Shown: positions 33,101-43,560 of the stretch, in pieces | Layout: the number at the start of each line of letters is the position of its first letter | Position numbering within the stretch: the first letter of the stretch is position 1 | DNA from: Lineus longissimus | Taxonomy: Eukaryota > Nemertea > Pilidiophora > Heteronemertea > Lineidae | Length of the DNA stretch: 64,000 nt | Assembly: GCF_910592395.1 (NCBI RefSeq) | Contig: NC_088325.1 | Span: 9,304,109 to 9,368,108 of the forward strand | Direction of reading: 5' to 3' | The notes under the pieces: generated by a model | Seen by the model: only the letters and a program-made list of their open reading frames with translations | What the model was told of the DNA's origin: nothing | Databases searched by the model: none | Position numbers and translations under genes: made by a program

Positions 33101-33329
33101 GGAGAATACGTAATTGTTATGTCACTGAGGTCATCCGTAACCTCACCCGATTAGGCCTAGTGTAATTCTTTGCCAGGCTCTGGGGTGTGACAAGGAAGTC
33201 GACAGAACAATTATAATATTGATCCAGGGCATTCTGTTTCCGACCATACCCCACCCCATTTTATTGGACTTAGGATTTTCTGATGATTTTCTGGGTTCAG
33301 GAATGGGACAGGTAAGTGGGAGATTAGAG
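30134..33329 (-). mobile_element. pogo-like (Tc1/mariner) DNA transposon, apparently complete
   Basis: 28-bp terminal inverted repeats (CTCTAATCTCCCACTTACCT and on) match perfectly between 30134-30161 and 33302-33329 reversed. A TA dinucleotide flanks both sides (30132-30133 and 33330-33331), the target duplication of this superfamily. The element spans 3196 bp and carries one four-exon transposase gene on the minus strand. It is nested inside Maverick M1-right. Intact ends and an open gene make it a candidate for recent or present activity. Confidence 0.9.
30708..33035 (-). CDS. pogo-like transposase, four exons
   Basis: Exons by splice consensus are 33035-32621, 32275-32053, 31883-31517 and 31229-30708. 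Donors are GTAACT, GTAAAA and GTAAGT, and acceptors end in TTTTCAG, TTTCAG and CTTAG. Together they give 1527 nt, an uninterrupted frame of 508 codons plus stop. A second Met at 32966 (MDNGDDGDGG) may be the true start, since the 23 residues before it are hydrophobic and unusual. Next come an acidic Gly/Asp-rich N-terminus, a helix-turn-helix (RSFAVHHRIHPRTLSRWLDQ), a CENP-B-type second HTH (ASDHWLTRFKER), and a DDE_1 core with Asp in INMDETFVNFD, Asp in LLILDRYPAH and Asp in ILQPLDLTVN. An acidic tail ends the protein. It should cut and paste the element; no break is visible. Confidence 0.85.
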
Positions 33330-33361
33330 TATATTGTATGATTTCCCGATTTTCAGTTTCA

Positions 33362-33826
33362 CTATTTTCTGTCAGAGAAAAAAACGAGTTTAGGCAGATT
33401 CTTTAATTGTCTGGGTGTAAACTTAAATTTGCTGCCCTTTAGGAATTTAGGAGATCTTAGAATTTTCAAGTTCTCACTTATTGAAGCTTCAGCCTCATAG
33501 CCCGGGATCTTGTCTTTCAGTCTTTCATTTCTAAATTTCATCAGATTCAGTCTCAATAATTATCTCAACTAATTTGAACCAGGATCAGGATTACCACTGA
33601 ATTCATTACAAGATTTTAGTGTATCTCATGATTCTTGATCTAAATTTGTGTTGTACCTTGTGTCAGTTCCTTCACTTCCATTTGTGTTCAATGAAGTTTC
33701 ATAATCTTCCTCATCAAAAACTGGATTTTTAAAAAACATCATATTGTCACGATTAGTTCTAGTTTCATAATCTTCTATGTGCTGCAATGGCATACTTTCT
33801 TCACCTTCTACTTCTCCTTCATCCAT
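33362..33826 (-). pseudogene. Maverick gene E remnant, acidic/basic protein (M1-right)
   Basis: 33626-33826 encodes an acidic 66-residue stretch (MDEGEVEGEESMPLQHIEDY, then NPVFDEEDYETSL). After stops, 33362-33556 encodes a basic stretch (MKFRNERLKDKIPGYEAEAS, then FKFTPRQLKNLPKLV). They may be two parts of one gene or two small genes. The family is unknown. No clear twin exists in M1-left; 16401-16570 there is also acidic but not evidently homologous. Confidence 0.4.
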
Positions 33827-33828
33827 AT

Positions 33829-34196
33829 TTATTTAACAAGTAGAACAACCAAACTACCGACCACTGTGTACAATAAGAATTTAATTGTATCGAGTGTGTC
33901 ATTTGGTTCATCAGTAATAGGTTTACCTTCAACAATAGTCATGGTAGTAACCGGAGTCTTACTGTACTGTGATCAACACTACTAATAGTTATCTTCATAA
34001 TTGCATCATTAGTCGAGCTTAGCTCTATTGACGATGCCATGGTCTTCACTCTTATTTTCTTAACACTTGGTCCTTCCATCATTGGAGGAGGTAAAGTTTT
34101 TTTACCATTTACATTAATCTTACCAAATTTAGCATTAGTTGGTGCAGTAAAGATATTATTATTGTAATTAACTATCTTACCCATTTTGAGTGCCAT
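33829..34196 (-). pseudogene. Maverick gene D, tail-anchored-like protein (M1-right)
   Basis: MALKMGKIVNYNNNIFTAPT, FGKINVNGKKTLPPPMMEGP, VKKIRVKTMASSIEL and NDAIMKITISSVDHS run to about 33965. A frameshift then leads to the end PITDEPNDTLDTIKFLLYTV and VGSLVVLLVK with a stop at 33829-33831. Without the shift the protein would have about 120 residues and one C-terminal membrane segment. The tail has a twin at 16276-16374. The function is unknown; a small membrane-bound virion protein is possible. Confidence 0.45.
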
Positions 34197-34202
34197 GTCT
34201 GA

Positions 34203-34883
34203 TCAAATGATGTACAGCCCCAGTCGTGTATGTGTATCCGATAATGATTTCTGGTACATATCAATTGAAGTTGGAACATCAGGATGTTTGTCAATGGAAT
34301 CTTGTAAAAGTGTATTAAATTCTTTTAGTGCATCTAATTGTGTTCCTACCCGCCCTGTAATTGGAGATTTGGTGAATGCCTGCGTGCCCGGTATACAATA
34401 AACATAAGTTCTGATAGAGTCATTCAATCTCTCTATCCCTGGATTTGCAAAACCTGATGACTTCAGAGTCCTAAACTGTTGGTATGTTCGACATGGTTTC
34501 GGTTCTATCACATCAATTACATTTTATGTTGATTAACATAATACATAATCCAGACATCTGGGTATTTGAAATTAACCATATAATATATACCAGCATCCCA
34601 ATGGTCATTAAACATTGGAAGCATTCTGCTCTGATGAGCTTTCATTAACAAATAATTGATTTTTATTTATCTATGTAATAACCTGGATCTGTTATCGCCG
34701 GGTCGTAATCCGGTACACTCCAGAAAGTCCCCCCCCCCCCCCATTACTTACAAACACTGAGAAATCATAATCATTATTTAGCTTAAACTCACTCAATAAC
34801 TCTCCTAGTTTAGTACGATTTATGTTATTGTTAAATTCGTTGAAAATTGTTTCAACTAGTGGTTGTATCTCTAGGTTTTTCAT
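34203..34883 (-). pseudogene. Maverick gene A (M1-right)
   Basis: It starts MKNLEIQPLVETIFNEFNNN and continues DYDFSVFVSNG. A 13-base C run (34729-34741) coincides with a frame change. In the next frame PDYDPAITDPGYY and MVNFKYPDVWIMYYVNQHK are readable, and the end 34203-34511 is open: VIEPKPCRTYQQFRTL, NPGIERLNDSIRTYVYCIPG, FTKSPITGRVGTQLDALKEF and SIDKHPD. The length is about 227 codons. It is homologous to 15695-16275. No known domain is recognised. The homopolymer run could also be a sequencing or assembly error. Confidence 0.5.
34729..34741. repeat. homopolymer C run in Maverick gene A
   Basis: 13 consecutive C on the plus strand. The equivalent place in M1-left (15836-15847) has GAGGGGTGGACT, so the run expanded in this copy and breaks the frame. 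Confidence 0.7.
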
Positions 34884-35241
34884 GATTTTGCATATTTGAT
34901 AATAAGCATGAAATCTGTAAAATGATCTTATCATTGGATCGTTGTGGTTTAAATGGTCATTAATTGAAACCCCACAACCAGTTGTTGCAAACCATACAGC
35001 CAGATTAAATTGATTCTGGTAAAACGATAGTGGGTTATTAATCAGTCATAGACAGTCCTTACTATTTTTCAATCTTAATAACCCAGGAGTTATTTTAAAT
35101 TATTTTTGAGTGAAAACACTATTAGGGGTAACATAAACATCAAAGTTAAAAAAGTCATACGTAAACATATTCTTATGTTGTGTTGTTAATGGGTAATAAA
35201 TCATTTATTTCGTGTTAATTTTACTATTACTAACATAAGCT

Positions 35242-36121
35242 TTACCAAATGTACATAGCGAGAATCGATACTATGTGTAAATAACCCATTGTTGCCGAGA
35301 ATGCTGTTTACAGGGTGTAGTAGAAGGGTAATAGTGGCGTTTTGACAAGTTGAAATATGTGTGGTTTGGGCAAGAAAACGAAGTTTTCTTAGGCTATTTC
35401 GCAGATATTATTCGTATTAATCGTACATCATTTACCCTTCTACCCTCCTTTCACCGTCAACAAAAAGGGCCAGAAAATCCGTCGGACGCGCCATCATAAA
35501 CGGGTTGCCAATCAAATTACTCGAAGCAAAGTAATTAAATGACGGCCTGAATTGACAGTGCCAACCTCAGAATCAGGTTGCCCTTCTACTATACAACATG
35601 CACTGTGCATTTGGGTCAGGTCAGCATCCCTGGAACCGTTACTCATTGAACACCTGGTCTTCCATTATGATGGCGTTCAGTGCGTGTCTCGTGCGACAAC
35701 CACGAGTGAGTGTAATGTTAGTGAAGTCGCGACATGGACGGTTGGGAAAGGAAGGGAATGCAGGGAGACTACCGATAACAGCCCTTCTGGCGGCCTATCA
35801 GGGGGGAGTTTATCAGCGGTGAAGGATGGATATACGAACAACGACGGTGGATCGGCGGATCATAGCTACAAGTAAAATTTTACATGTATTCGTGTCCATT
35901 CACATAGTGCATTGATATACTGTCTTCTCCCACTAACCGAGCGCCAGGAAAATGGCTCGAAAATGACCAACTCCAGAAACATATTATAGTGAATAAAACA
36001 CATGCAACGATATACGTATTCTCGACGTTTCGTGTATTTGACACTTTTTCAACTCCAGAAACATGGCAGTCTGTAGTTTTTTACCGGTGGACTGCAAACA
36101 TTCAATATGACAGCCAGTTCG
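35242..36121. other. spacer between Maverick M1 and Harbinger; no gene recognised
   Basis: It contains a short inverted pair (AGAAGGGTAA near 35325 and TTACCCTTCT near 35432) and one unremarkable frame (35552-35875) without motifs. Probably host DNA. Confidence 0.45.
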
Positions 36122-36476
36122 CCGGTATTTTAGAACGCTCCTTTATTTTGGGGTTAAGGAGGCCTTCTGTGAGGACGCCTTAATTCAAAGCCGCCTCCTG
36201 TAAGGCGTCCTTATCCAAGATCAATTTTAGAACCTTCCTCGACTCGTCCTTTATTGGAGGAGTTCCTTCAGTTAAAGGTAGCCTTGGAGGCGTCCTTTCG
36301 CAAGGAAATCCTCACTCCAGGTCGACCTCAATGTTTCCTGGGCTGGCGAACAATGCCGTGATCTGATGTAACAAGTAATTCATTGCGGTTGGTTTATTGC
36401 GCTTGGTTCTGAAGGTTAAAATAAAAGCCCGCCCCGTCGCTCCAAGTGCACCAGAGGCCCCATTACGGCTGAAATT

Positions 36477-37731
36477 ATGGACGACTCAAGACGTACTGAA
36501 GCCAAGAAACGGAGGACTTTTTCGGATATCGAGAGAAATGTGCTGCTCGAACTTATCGAAAAAGAAAAGTGTGTCGTCGAACTGAAGCAGAACACATCGG
36601 GTGTATTAAAAGCCAAGAATCAGGCTTGGGATCGGATCGTAGATGGGTTCAATCAACAGAAAGGATTGGAACCGTCCAATGTGAAGGCACTCAAGAAACT
36701 GTGGGACAACACGAAAGCCAAGGCAAAGAAGGACGTCAGCAAAGAAAAGAAAGATCGGTACCGGACAGGTGGAGGTCCCGCTGATCCTGCCGCCAAGGCA
36801 GATGACGCATCCCACCTTGTGACATCAATTTGCAGAGACGTATTACGACCCTTGGATAACGAATTTGACGATGATGCGGGATACCATGGACAAGGTAGAT
36901 AGTTTATTTTTCAATGGTAAAATGCACCATCACGTAGACAGAAAAGCAGTTTGCCTCATGTCGTTCCGAATGTGACGAGGGCTACCCCACCAAGAAGTAT
37001 TTTAACTTACTCTAGTTTCACTTCCATAAAACTACCGGTACTGGTAAAAATAACCAGAAATGTCAGATTCAGAACGTTTCGTGACTCCCATTTCTTTCAG
37101 GAATGTTGTTGAAATAATACGACAGTTGACGGCAGTTATTAAGTAAAGTTATAGAAGTGAAAAGAGAGAGTTTAGCTGTAAAGTAATAGAGATGGTGCAC
37201 ATGTAAATATGACATTCAAACAGGCCTATCCTCACTGGCAGCATAAAACCATTTGACGTTCTGTGATTTAAATTACGTTAAGATCATCATTTCGCTGCAT
37301 TTGTTTTATAAAATTATCCTATTTTTGGTTTTACATGTCCACAAGAAACCGGGGTTCCACGAGCTGCCACTGCGACTGTAACGCTGAAGGATGTTGAGGA
37401 AGAGGGGTTTTCTGAACCAAAGCAGTCCACATCGACAGTCAAACCTGGATCGCAGGGGAAAGCCAAACGGAAATATGTGGAAGCAACAGACAGTCCAACG
37501 TCATCATGCGCATTCGGCAAAGTAGTTCGCATGCAGGAGATCGAATACGAGCTGCAGGTTAAATGCTTGAAACAGCAAATAGAATTTCATCAGGAGGAAC
37601 ACCGAGAAAAAATGAAAGTCCTCAGAATGCAACAGCACTTCCTTGAAAGTCTCCAGGAGAAAACAAGTTCAACATCAAATGAGTCAAATCAAACGTATCC
37701 GTTGTATAACGTCTATCATCAGATGAAATAA
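36477..37731 (+). CDS. Harbinger Myb/SANT-like DNA-binding protein, two exons
   Basis: Exon 1 (36477-36894, donor CAAG|GTAGAT) and exon 2 (37346-37731, acceptor CACAAG) join in frame to 267 codons plus stop. Exon 1 encodes MDDSRRTEAKKRRTFSDIER, NVLLELIEKEKCVVELKQN and AWDRIVDGFNQQKGLEPSNV, then LKKLWDNTKAKAKKDVSKEK. This is a trihelix Myb/SANT-like domain with its typical Trp residues, placed in the first 90 residues. Exon 2 is Ser/Thr-rich and then a coiled coil (ALEQ-type: MQEIEYELQVKCLKQQIEFH). In Harbinger elements such a protein binds the transposon ends and helps the transposase enter the nucleus. The exon-2 acceptor is of the less common AAG type, so that boundary is less sure than the frame. 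Confidence 0.8.
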
Positions 37732-37768
37732 ATGATTAATTGAAATGTACCTGAATGTCTTTTGTCAT

Positions 37769-38830
37769 TCATTGAAAATACCGCTGAACTATTGTTTGCC
37801 TCATTGCATTTCCAAGCACATCATGTAATGCGGCGTTGTCCACGTCGCCAATACCTTCCATTTCAGCTTCATTATTTTCATCAGGAAAATCGTCCTCACG
37901 TAAATCCGTCGCAATATTGTGAAGTACAGCTGTGGCTACAATTACTGCCATAGTGGTCGTTAATTTGCAGTGGATCCCGAATTTCAGACATGGAAAACGA
38001 CGCTTCCATACACCGAACATGCGTTCAACGAGTGATCGGGTTCTCCTCTGTGCGCGATTGAAGCTGTTTTCCGCTGGTCCATTGGGATTCCTGAATGGTG
38101 TCATAAGAAATGGCCGACAAGGATACCCTGGGTCCCCAAGCAACAAACCGGTCAGTTCATTATTTTCGAATCTGGTACAAATCAGGTTGTTGTCAAATAT
38201 GCGTGCATCGTGAGTAGAACCAGGCCACCTCACGACTATGTTGATGAACTTCAGGTTTGCATCACTTATCCCCTGCACATTCAGCGACATAAACGATTTC
38301 CGACACCTATATATCTCCCGATTTTCCAGATTTGGAGCTTGTATGGGAGTGTGCGTACCATCCACACAGCCTACAACAAGTGGAAACTCGGCAATCTCAT
38401 AATACTTGGCTTGCATAGCCGTTACTGCTTGTCCCTCTGGAAACTGTATCAAATCGCCTCGTTTTCTGGCAATAGCTCGTGAAACATTAGCAACGATTTT
38501 GCTCACAGACGACTGGGAAATTTGTAGTAAATCTCCAGCTACAATTTGGAAACTACCTGTGGCATAGAATCGCAAAGCAATTCTGAGTTGCAAACTTGGC
38601 GGCACCGGATTTCCACGGTTATTCACTGGTTCGGGTAAGTCATCTCGTAAAATGTCGAGAATTCGTGTAAAACCGTCTCTCTTGAATCGGTACCGCTTTC
38701 TGAAGTCTTCGTCCGTCCTGTTCTCATCGGGGTCCACATAATGGAGATGGCGGACCCTACGGGGGTGTCCATTTTCGATATCCACCAGTCTTCTTATATT
38801 TTCAATGCGGTTTACGTACGCAGCCATCAT
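37769..38830 (-). CDS. Harbinger transposase (HARBI1-like)
   Basis: A single open frame of 353 codons starts MMAAYVNRIENIRRLVDIEN. A helix-turn-helix region lies at residues 95-135 (GDLLQISQSSVSKIVANVS). The DDE_4 nuclease core follows: VVGCVDGTHTPIQAP (first Asp, about residue 158), VVRWPGSTHDARIFDNN (second Asp) and LVERMFGVWKRRFPCLKFG (Glu). An Asp/Glu-rich tail follows. The length fits HARBI1-type transposases of about 350 residues. No stop, frameshift or missing catalytic residue is visible, so the enzyme may be functional. The gene is convergent with the Myb-like partner. Confidence 0.93.
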   Translation of the reverse strand: MMAAYVNRIENIRRLVDIENGHPRRVRHLHYVDPDENRTDEDFRKRYRFKRDGFTRILDILRDDLPEPVNNRGNPVPPSLQLRIALRFYATGSFQIVAGDLLQISQSSVSKIVANVSRAIARKRGDLIQFPEGQAVTAMQAKYYEIAEFPLVVGCVDGTHTPIQAPNLENREIYRCRKSFMSLNVQGISDANLKFINIVVRWPGSTHDARIFDNNLICTRFENNELTGLLLGDPGYPCRPFLMTPFRNPNGPAENSFNRAQRRTRSLVERMFGVWKRRFPCLKFGIHCKLTTTMAVIVATAVLHNIATDLREDDFPDENNEAEMEGIGDVDNAALHDVLGNAMRQTIVQRYFQ

Positions 38831-39117
38831 TACCGGTGGAAGTCCAGTGGCGAAAGGAGCGAGTTGGTCGCCCGAGGAGGCTCTTAAGGAAGGTCCGGAC
38901 CATCCTTAGGAATAAAGGAGATCCTCACCCAAATTGAGGAATTCCTTTCCCGAAAGGCGCATTCTAAAATCGACCCTCCCTTAAGCTAAGGAAGCGATTT
39001 TAAGGAGACCTTCATGAGGATTTGGAGGTGCATTCTAAAATCCAGTAAGGCCTCCTTGAGATGACAACAATGGGCTAAAGGAGTTCCTCAATTTCGAGGA
39101 GCGTTCTAAAATACCGG

Positions 39118-39649
39118 TGTAACATCTGTGATGTTTCCCATGTGTCAGTGTTTCCAAACAATAGGCAGCTAGAGAGACCACGACTTTTCAATAGGGGGGA
39201 TACACAGAAAAACTTGTCAATCTATTTTTGAGCGTTCCCAAACAATGAGAGGGGAACACTCAAAAACAGAAACACTCAAAAATATTACACCGGCCATAGT
39301 GATCGATGGTTATAGGAAGACAACCATGTAAATGTTGTCAATTCAATAACGCCTGGTCGCGGCCAGGGCCAGTAATCCCTGCAGTCAGGGTGATGATTAT
39401 TCAAGTTACGTAAGTCTATTGCAAGTCCATGTAAATGGTTGACCAATCCAGAGTCTTTCAAATGAATTTATTTTATCTAATCGATTATGGAATCATTTTC
39501 TTGTGGGGGAAGTCCAATAAAGGGCACTTTTGTGTCAAATGTCATAATTGTTTTCTACCAACTTGCTTTGACCACGTTCTTCCGGTAAGTTGCACGCAAT
39601 CCGATGAATTTTGTGGGTAGGCCTAGAAGGCACCCTGATGATCTAAACG
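39118..39649. other. spacer between Harbinger and the second pogo-like copy; no gene recognised
   Basis: It contains the related stretches GTGTTTCCAAACAATAGGC (near 39150) and GCGTTCCCAAACAATGAGAG (near 39230), suggesting an old small repeat. No frame is supported. Confidence 0.4.
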
Positions 39650-41697
39650 TATGGAATGGAGCATGGGGATGATGTTGGCAGCCCTGACCCAGATACCACT
39701 GCTGATGATGAAAATGATGTAGATGATGCTAACCAGGCTGTACCGTATGCACGTAGGCACAATAAAAGCTACAGTCTCAATCAAAAGACTGACCTTATCG
39801 AGACATACCAATTGGAGCATGCTATATGATTACGTCATGCTGAAACTGCGATATCCTTTGCTAGACACCACCGCATAGCACCGCAGACATTTAGACGTTG
39901 GATAAGCACACAGGATGACTTGTGTGCCCTCCGAGATAAATCAACTCAAGACCATAGAAGACTGATGAGACAACGGGAACACGGCACTGATGCACAAGGT
40001 AGTGTTTCTTCAAGCATTTTATCCCTCGCTAAATGAATTTCCTTCTTTGTTGACCTATATGGCCTGGAATAAGTCCGCTTCTGTGTCATGGACAGAAGAA
40101 TAAGTCGCATGATACATCAAAGCGACTGACCCTGACCATGTCTTTAACTATATCAGTATTATTGTTCCTGGGACCTTTATTCCTAGGACTAACATTTCGT
40201 TCATACCTGTGGTCATCGCCAATCAATATTTCCTAAGATGTTAAACGTGTTAGCTTTTTTATTTCAGCATACTGGCCCGAAATGGAAAACAATTCGAACA
40301 CCTGGTTCCTTGAGTGCCGTAGACTTGGTTTCCCTGGTTCCGGTGAGGATATTAAAGGGCAAGCTGGAAGAGAATTTCGGCAATGGTGGGCAGAGCTTCC
40401 GATCGAAACGAAGGCCGAAAGACAAGAACAGAGACCCCTGCGATACCTTTTCTATGCATCTCCACATTGGCTTAGCAACTTTATGGAAAGGTGAGCTTTA
40501 TTCCTCAGTTGCATGGATCGGCCTAAACGTACGAAATGGATTGTATTCGGTGAATTTTAGTAATATGCAAATTTCATTTCAGGAAACAAATCAGCTATCG
40601 AAGGAAGACCAAATATTCAAATGGGTTACCTTACAACGCCCAGGCTTTGGTTGCCGATTACCGGGAGAGTTTGCCGACCTCATCAGAGACGCTGATTTTG
40701 ATGTCATCATGAAAATGAATGAGACGTTCGTGTCGTTTGATATGGTGCCAAGATCAACAATGGAAACGACTGGGTCTCAGAATGTTGACATTAGGTCATC
40801 CCAAAGCAACCCGAAACTTGGATGCACGGTGACTCTAGTAGTAACGACAGACGGACGAAAAGGACGAGCCGAGGTCAACCCCTGAGGCTTGGCACTAGAT
40901 GGTGACGTCATTCGGCAGCTTCAGTCGGATGCTCCAGACAATGTGCGAGTGAGTATTGGCATAGAATACAAGTTCGTGGTTGTAGTACAGGACTAGTACC
41001 TGACGTCATCAGTGTTGTCATTGACGGTCTGACATTCTAGGTAATGGTAGTATTTTCTAGGAAAATCCAAACTGCTATGACTAAAATTGTTGTAGGTTTG
41101 TCATGGATGCAACCAAAACATTGTGCATATCTGACATTTTTCAGAAAAGTAATGTAAATATTCATACTTGTTGTTTGCTTTCCAAGGTAACTGGTAGTCC
41201 AAAGGGTTGGGCCCGACACCAACCGCTAATCGAGTGGTTGCAGGCCCTAATTGTGCCATTTGTAGGAGGGGCCACGTTCCTGTTACTTTTAGACAGGTAT
41301 CCGGCGTATCGAAATCAGCAATCACCGCAGAGAATGGGACAGACACTTTTATCCCAGGACGATGTACTTAGCTGCTGCAGCCCTTGGACTTGACCAGGAG
41401 CTTCAAGTGTCACCTGAGGACCATTTGGAAAGTGTGGAAAATCGGCCACACCGATGATCAGGGACATTGTGAGCGGATCACCAGGCGGAAAGAGGTCAGG
41501 ATGATCAGCCTCGGCTTGGAAAGGGTCACACAACAGACGATTATGAACGGTTGGAGAGCCAGTGGCCTAGTTCCTGAGGACGATGACCAAGTCGGGGAGG
41601 GGGTAGAGATGGTATATGATGAGATTGAGCAGTTTGTTTAAGGGATTGAGTTTTCGGAAGGAGAAGAGGATGATGATGTTATGGATGATGACGTGTA
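39650..41697 (+). pseudogene. second pogo-like transposase copy, inactivated
   Basis: The same four-exon gene as at 30708-33035, on the plus strand and diverged. Exon 1 (39650-39999) has an acidic start, a Tyr-Ser-Leu-Asn-Gln HTH region and an in-frame TGA. Exon 2 (from 40267) reads YWPEMENNSNTWFLECRR to SPHWLSNFMER. Exon 3 (about 40584-40950) has KMNETFVSFDMVPRSTMETT, with Asn in place of the first catalytic Asp, and a stop after GRAEVNP. Exon 4 (from 41188) reads VTGSPKGWARHQPLIEWLQ, LLLLDRYPAYRNQ, a frameshift near 41385 and FKCHLRTIWKVWKIGHTDD. An acidic tail ends at 41697. The splice sites (GTAGTG, GTGAGC, TTTCAG, CCAAG) resemble the intact copy. No matching terminal repeats were found, so it is a different, dead subfamily member. 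Confidence 0.85.
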
Positions 41698-42104
41698 AAC
41701 CTCGTTTGGATAATAAAATTGATTGGTAAATTGATAAGTAAATCCGTGATCTTCTTTAATTTATTCGGTGACAGCAAGACTTCTTTATTGGGACATTCTG
41801 CTGACTCATGAAGCTGGCTTTATCATAGACCCCAGATTAGAAATTTCTGGTCAACCCACACTATAGGCATAAAATTAGGACGCTAGTAGTATTGTATTCA
41901 TTCATTCAGTACAGGACTACTCCATGTCAATGTTCATGTCTTTTATCCACTTACGTGGAAGGCATTGGCATTACCCACGAAAATGGAGTCAATTATCAGC
42001 TGTGGCTGTTCTTTCTAATGTTCGACTGCCACCAGTAAAATCGGCCTATTCATTCGGACTTAGTCATTTTACGATTCAGCCGCGCTCGGTAAAGTGGGAG
42101 AAGA
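41698..42104. other. no gene recognised
   Basis: Short spacer without supported features. Confidence 0.4.
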
Positions 42105-42622
42105 CAGTATATTGTAGAACGGAAACATTTATTGTGCGGGATATTTTCGCGAATTTCGTGAGAAGGTCGTGCTCGCGAAAATATTCTGACGCGAAAAACT
42201 CTTGCTAAGAACTCCATATCATTGTTGCCATGTCTCCACAGGCAATGCATCCAGCTAGGCCGTATGTAATTCTAAGCTTACTGAACCATAGAGTGGTAAT
42301 TAGTTAGAGACTGCGTTTACCCTTGCACCTGATAAATACAAATTCCACACATCTTCAATGACTTTTGCCTAAATTAATGCTCATTTTTGTGCTATTTCGC
42401 TATACATTGAAACATGTTGACAATGAATTTGAATATACTGTATAGACACGCACAATTCAGTACCTATTCACCAGTAGTAGCTTTTGGCAAAATAGACGAT
42501 TTTTATTTTAGTGTGAAAAACATTCTTGACTCGAGAAAATATTATGCTGCGAATATATATGTCCATCGGCCGGCATTCGCGAAAATTTCACCCCGCGAAA
42601 ATGTTCTGCTCTCTACAGTAAA
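42105..42622. mobile_element. MITE-like element with CGCGAAAAT motifs
   Basis: The left part has GATATTTTCGCGAATTTCG and CTCGCGAAAATATTC (42140-42190). The right part has TTCGCGAAAATTTCACCCCG and CGCGAAAATGTTCTG (42577-42608). The outer sequences TATTGTAGA and, reversed, TACTGTAGAGAGC are similar. The arms are imperfect and no frame lies inside. The ends are approximate. Confidence 0.35.
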
Positions 42623-42982
42623 CCTTTACCACTCTTTACGGCATATTTCTCGATGAATTTTAATGAAGTCTTTCAGTTATTTTGGTTCATATATTATCTC
42701 TCCGGGCCAATTTCATTCAACATTTTCTATCAGACAAAATTATATTGGCCCCTGCTCAGGCTTCTCAAATATTTCCAAGGGCTCAAATGAAGTAACGGTT
42801 CTTTACTTGATTGGCCACATCTCAAGGCTAGGAACTGTGTTAGTTTCCAATATCAGATTCCGGAAAAAACACTTTGAAGAAATCGGCGTTTAGTAATTTT
42901 TACACAGCAAACCAAATTGGCGTTACTAGCTCTTTCAAAGAGAAGTGCTAGATAGCTTTACAAAAACTCTTCAAAAACTCAC

Positions 42983-43134
42983 TTGTGATCTTCTTCTTTT
43001 ACGTTTTTTGCGAATGAACACGATTGCACTTATGATTGCTATGACAACCACAACTGGTACTGCTACGGAGGCTCCAATGGCAGCTGCAGTCATGGCAGCT
43101 GCAGTCATGACAGGTTGCGGTGGACTGGTGGTCA
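42983..43134 (-). CDS. host Ig-superfamily gene, transmembrane exon
   Basis: Acceptor TTTACAG and donor CAA|GTGAGT bound a 152-nt exon. With one base carried over from the preceding exon it encodes VTTSPPQPVMTAAAMTAAA, a 22-residue membrane helix (IGASVAVPVVVVIAIISAIV and FI) and a basic stop-transfer stretch, RKKRKRRRSQ. The phase (1 in, 0 out) matches the Ig exon at 50970-51189, which ends in phase 1, so the two are probably consecutive exons of one type I membrane receptor or adhesion protein. The 15-bp unit for MTAAA is duplicated in tandem. Further cytoplasmic exons should lie to the left, but I could not identify them. Confidence 0.7.
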
Positions 43135-43560
43135 CTGTAAAGGAATATAAGTCATAAGCAATAAGATATTATGTTAAAGAAGTAATGTCGGTCAAAATGG
43201 TTTGATTCAAATTTCAACAGAATTTATAAGCATATTATATCGAATAGGAGTATTCATCAACAAGATGACAAGTATAAGGATAATGCAATCTACCATATAT
43301 ACGAATATTATAGTAAAAAAAGGCCAAAACCTATCAATTAGGGAAAAACGCAAGTGTTTTTCCCAATCAAAGTTGCAATATTTCAAATACAAAAATGAAA
43401 TAACCTAGCATGCATTATCCTTATACTTTACATACTTTACTACAACATGTAAAGTCTGTAGACTGGTACACAAAGAACCACACAGCTGATTCATGCAGTC
43501 CGTGTGACTAACTCGAGTGAATAGGTCAATTTTATCCTTAAAGAACAAAACTAACCTTTG

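Larger units (their letters stand above)
26800..35241 (-). mobile_element. Maverick/Polinton copy M1-right (inverted to M1-left)
   Basis: Gene order on the minus strand from 35241 inward is A, D, E, F, C, capsid, small protein, penton-like and DFYQPS protein. Most of this mirrors M1-left, and the outer ends match in reverse. HNH, integrase, ATPase and polymerase are absent. A pogo-like transposon (30134-33329) is nested in it. The two copies meet near 26800 without spacer. Whether this is one palindromic rearrangement or two adjacent insertions is open. Confidence 0.75.
36122..39117. mobile_element. PIF/Harbinger DNA transposon, apparently complete
   Basis: 21-bp terminal inverted repeats (CCGGTATTTTAGAACGCTCC and T) lie at 36122-36142 and, reversed, 39097-39117. 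Both ends carry further AAGGAGG and GAGGCGTCCTT-like subterminal motifs. Inside are two convergent genes, a Myb-like protein (plus) and a HARBI1-type transposase (minus), whose 3' ends face each other across about 40 bp. This two-gene arrangement is the hallmark of Harbinger. I could not find a clear 3-bp target duplication (TCG left, TGT right), so one end may be mutated or mis-set by a base. Confidence 0.88.

Noticed and set aside
15312-35247. A 6-bp target duplication around the whole M1 pair
   Set aside because: GGGATA on the left and TTACCA on the right are not a direct repeat, so the pair cannot be shown to be one insertion.
35552-35875. 107-codon frame between Maverick M1 and Harbinger
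   Set aside because: No domain, no splice support, and overlapping alternative frames of similar length; kept only as unassigned spacer.
36119-39120. A 3-bp target duplication for the Harbinger element
   Set aside because: The flanking triplets TCG and TGT do not match, and shifting the ends by one base does not help; left as unresolved.
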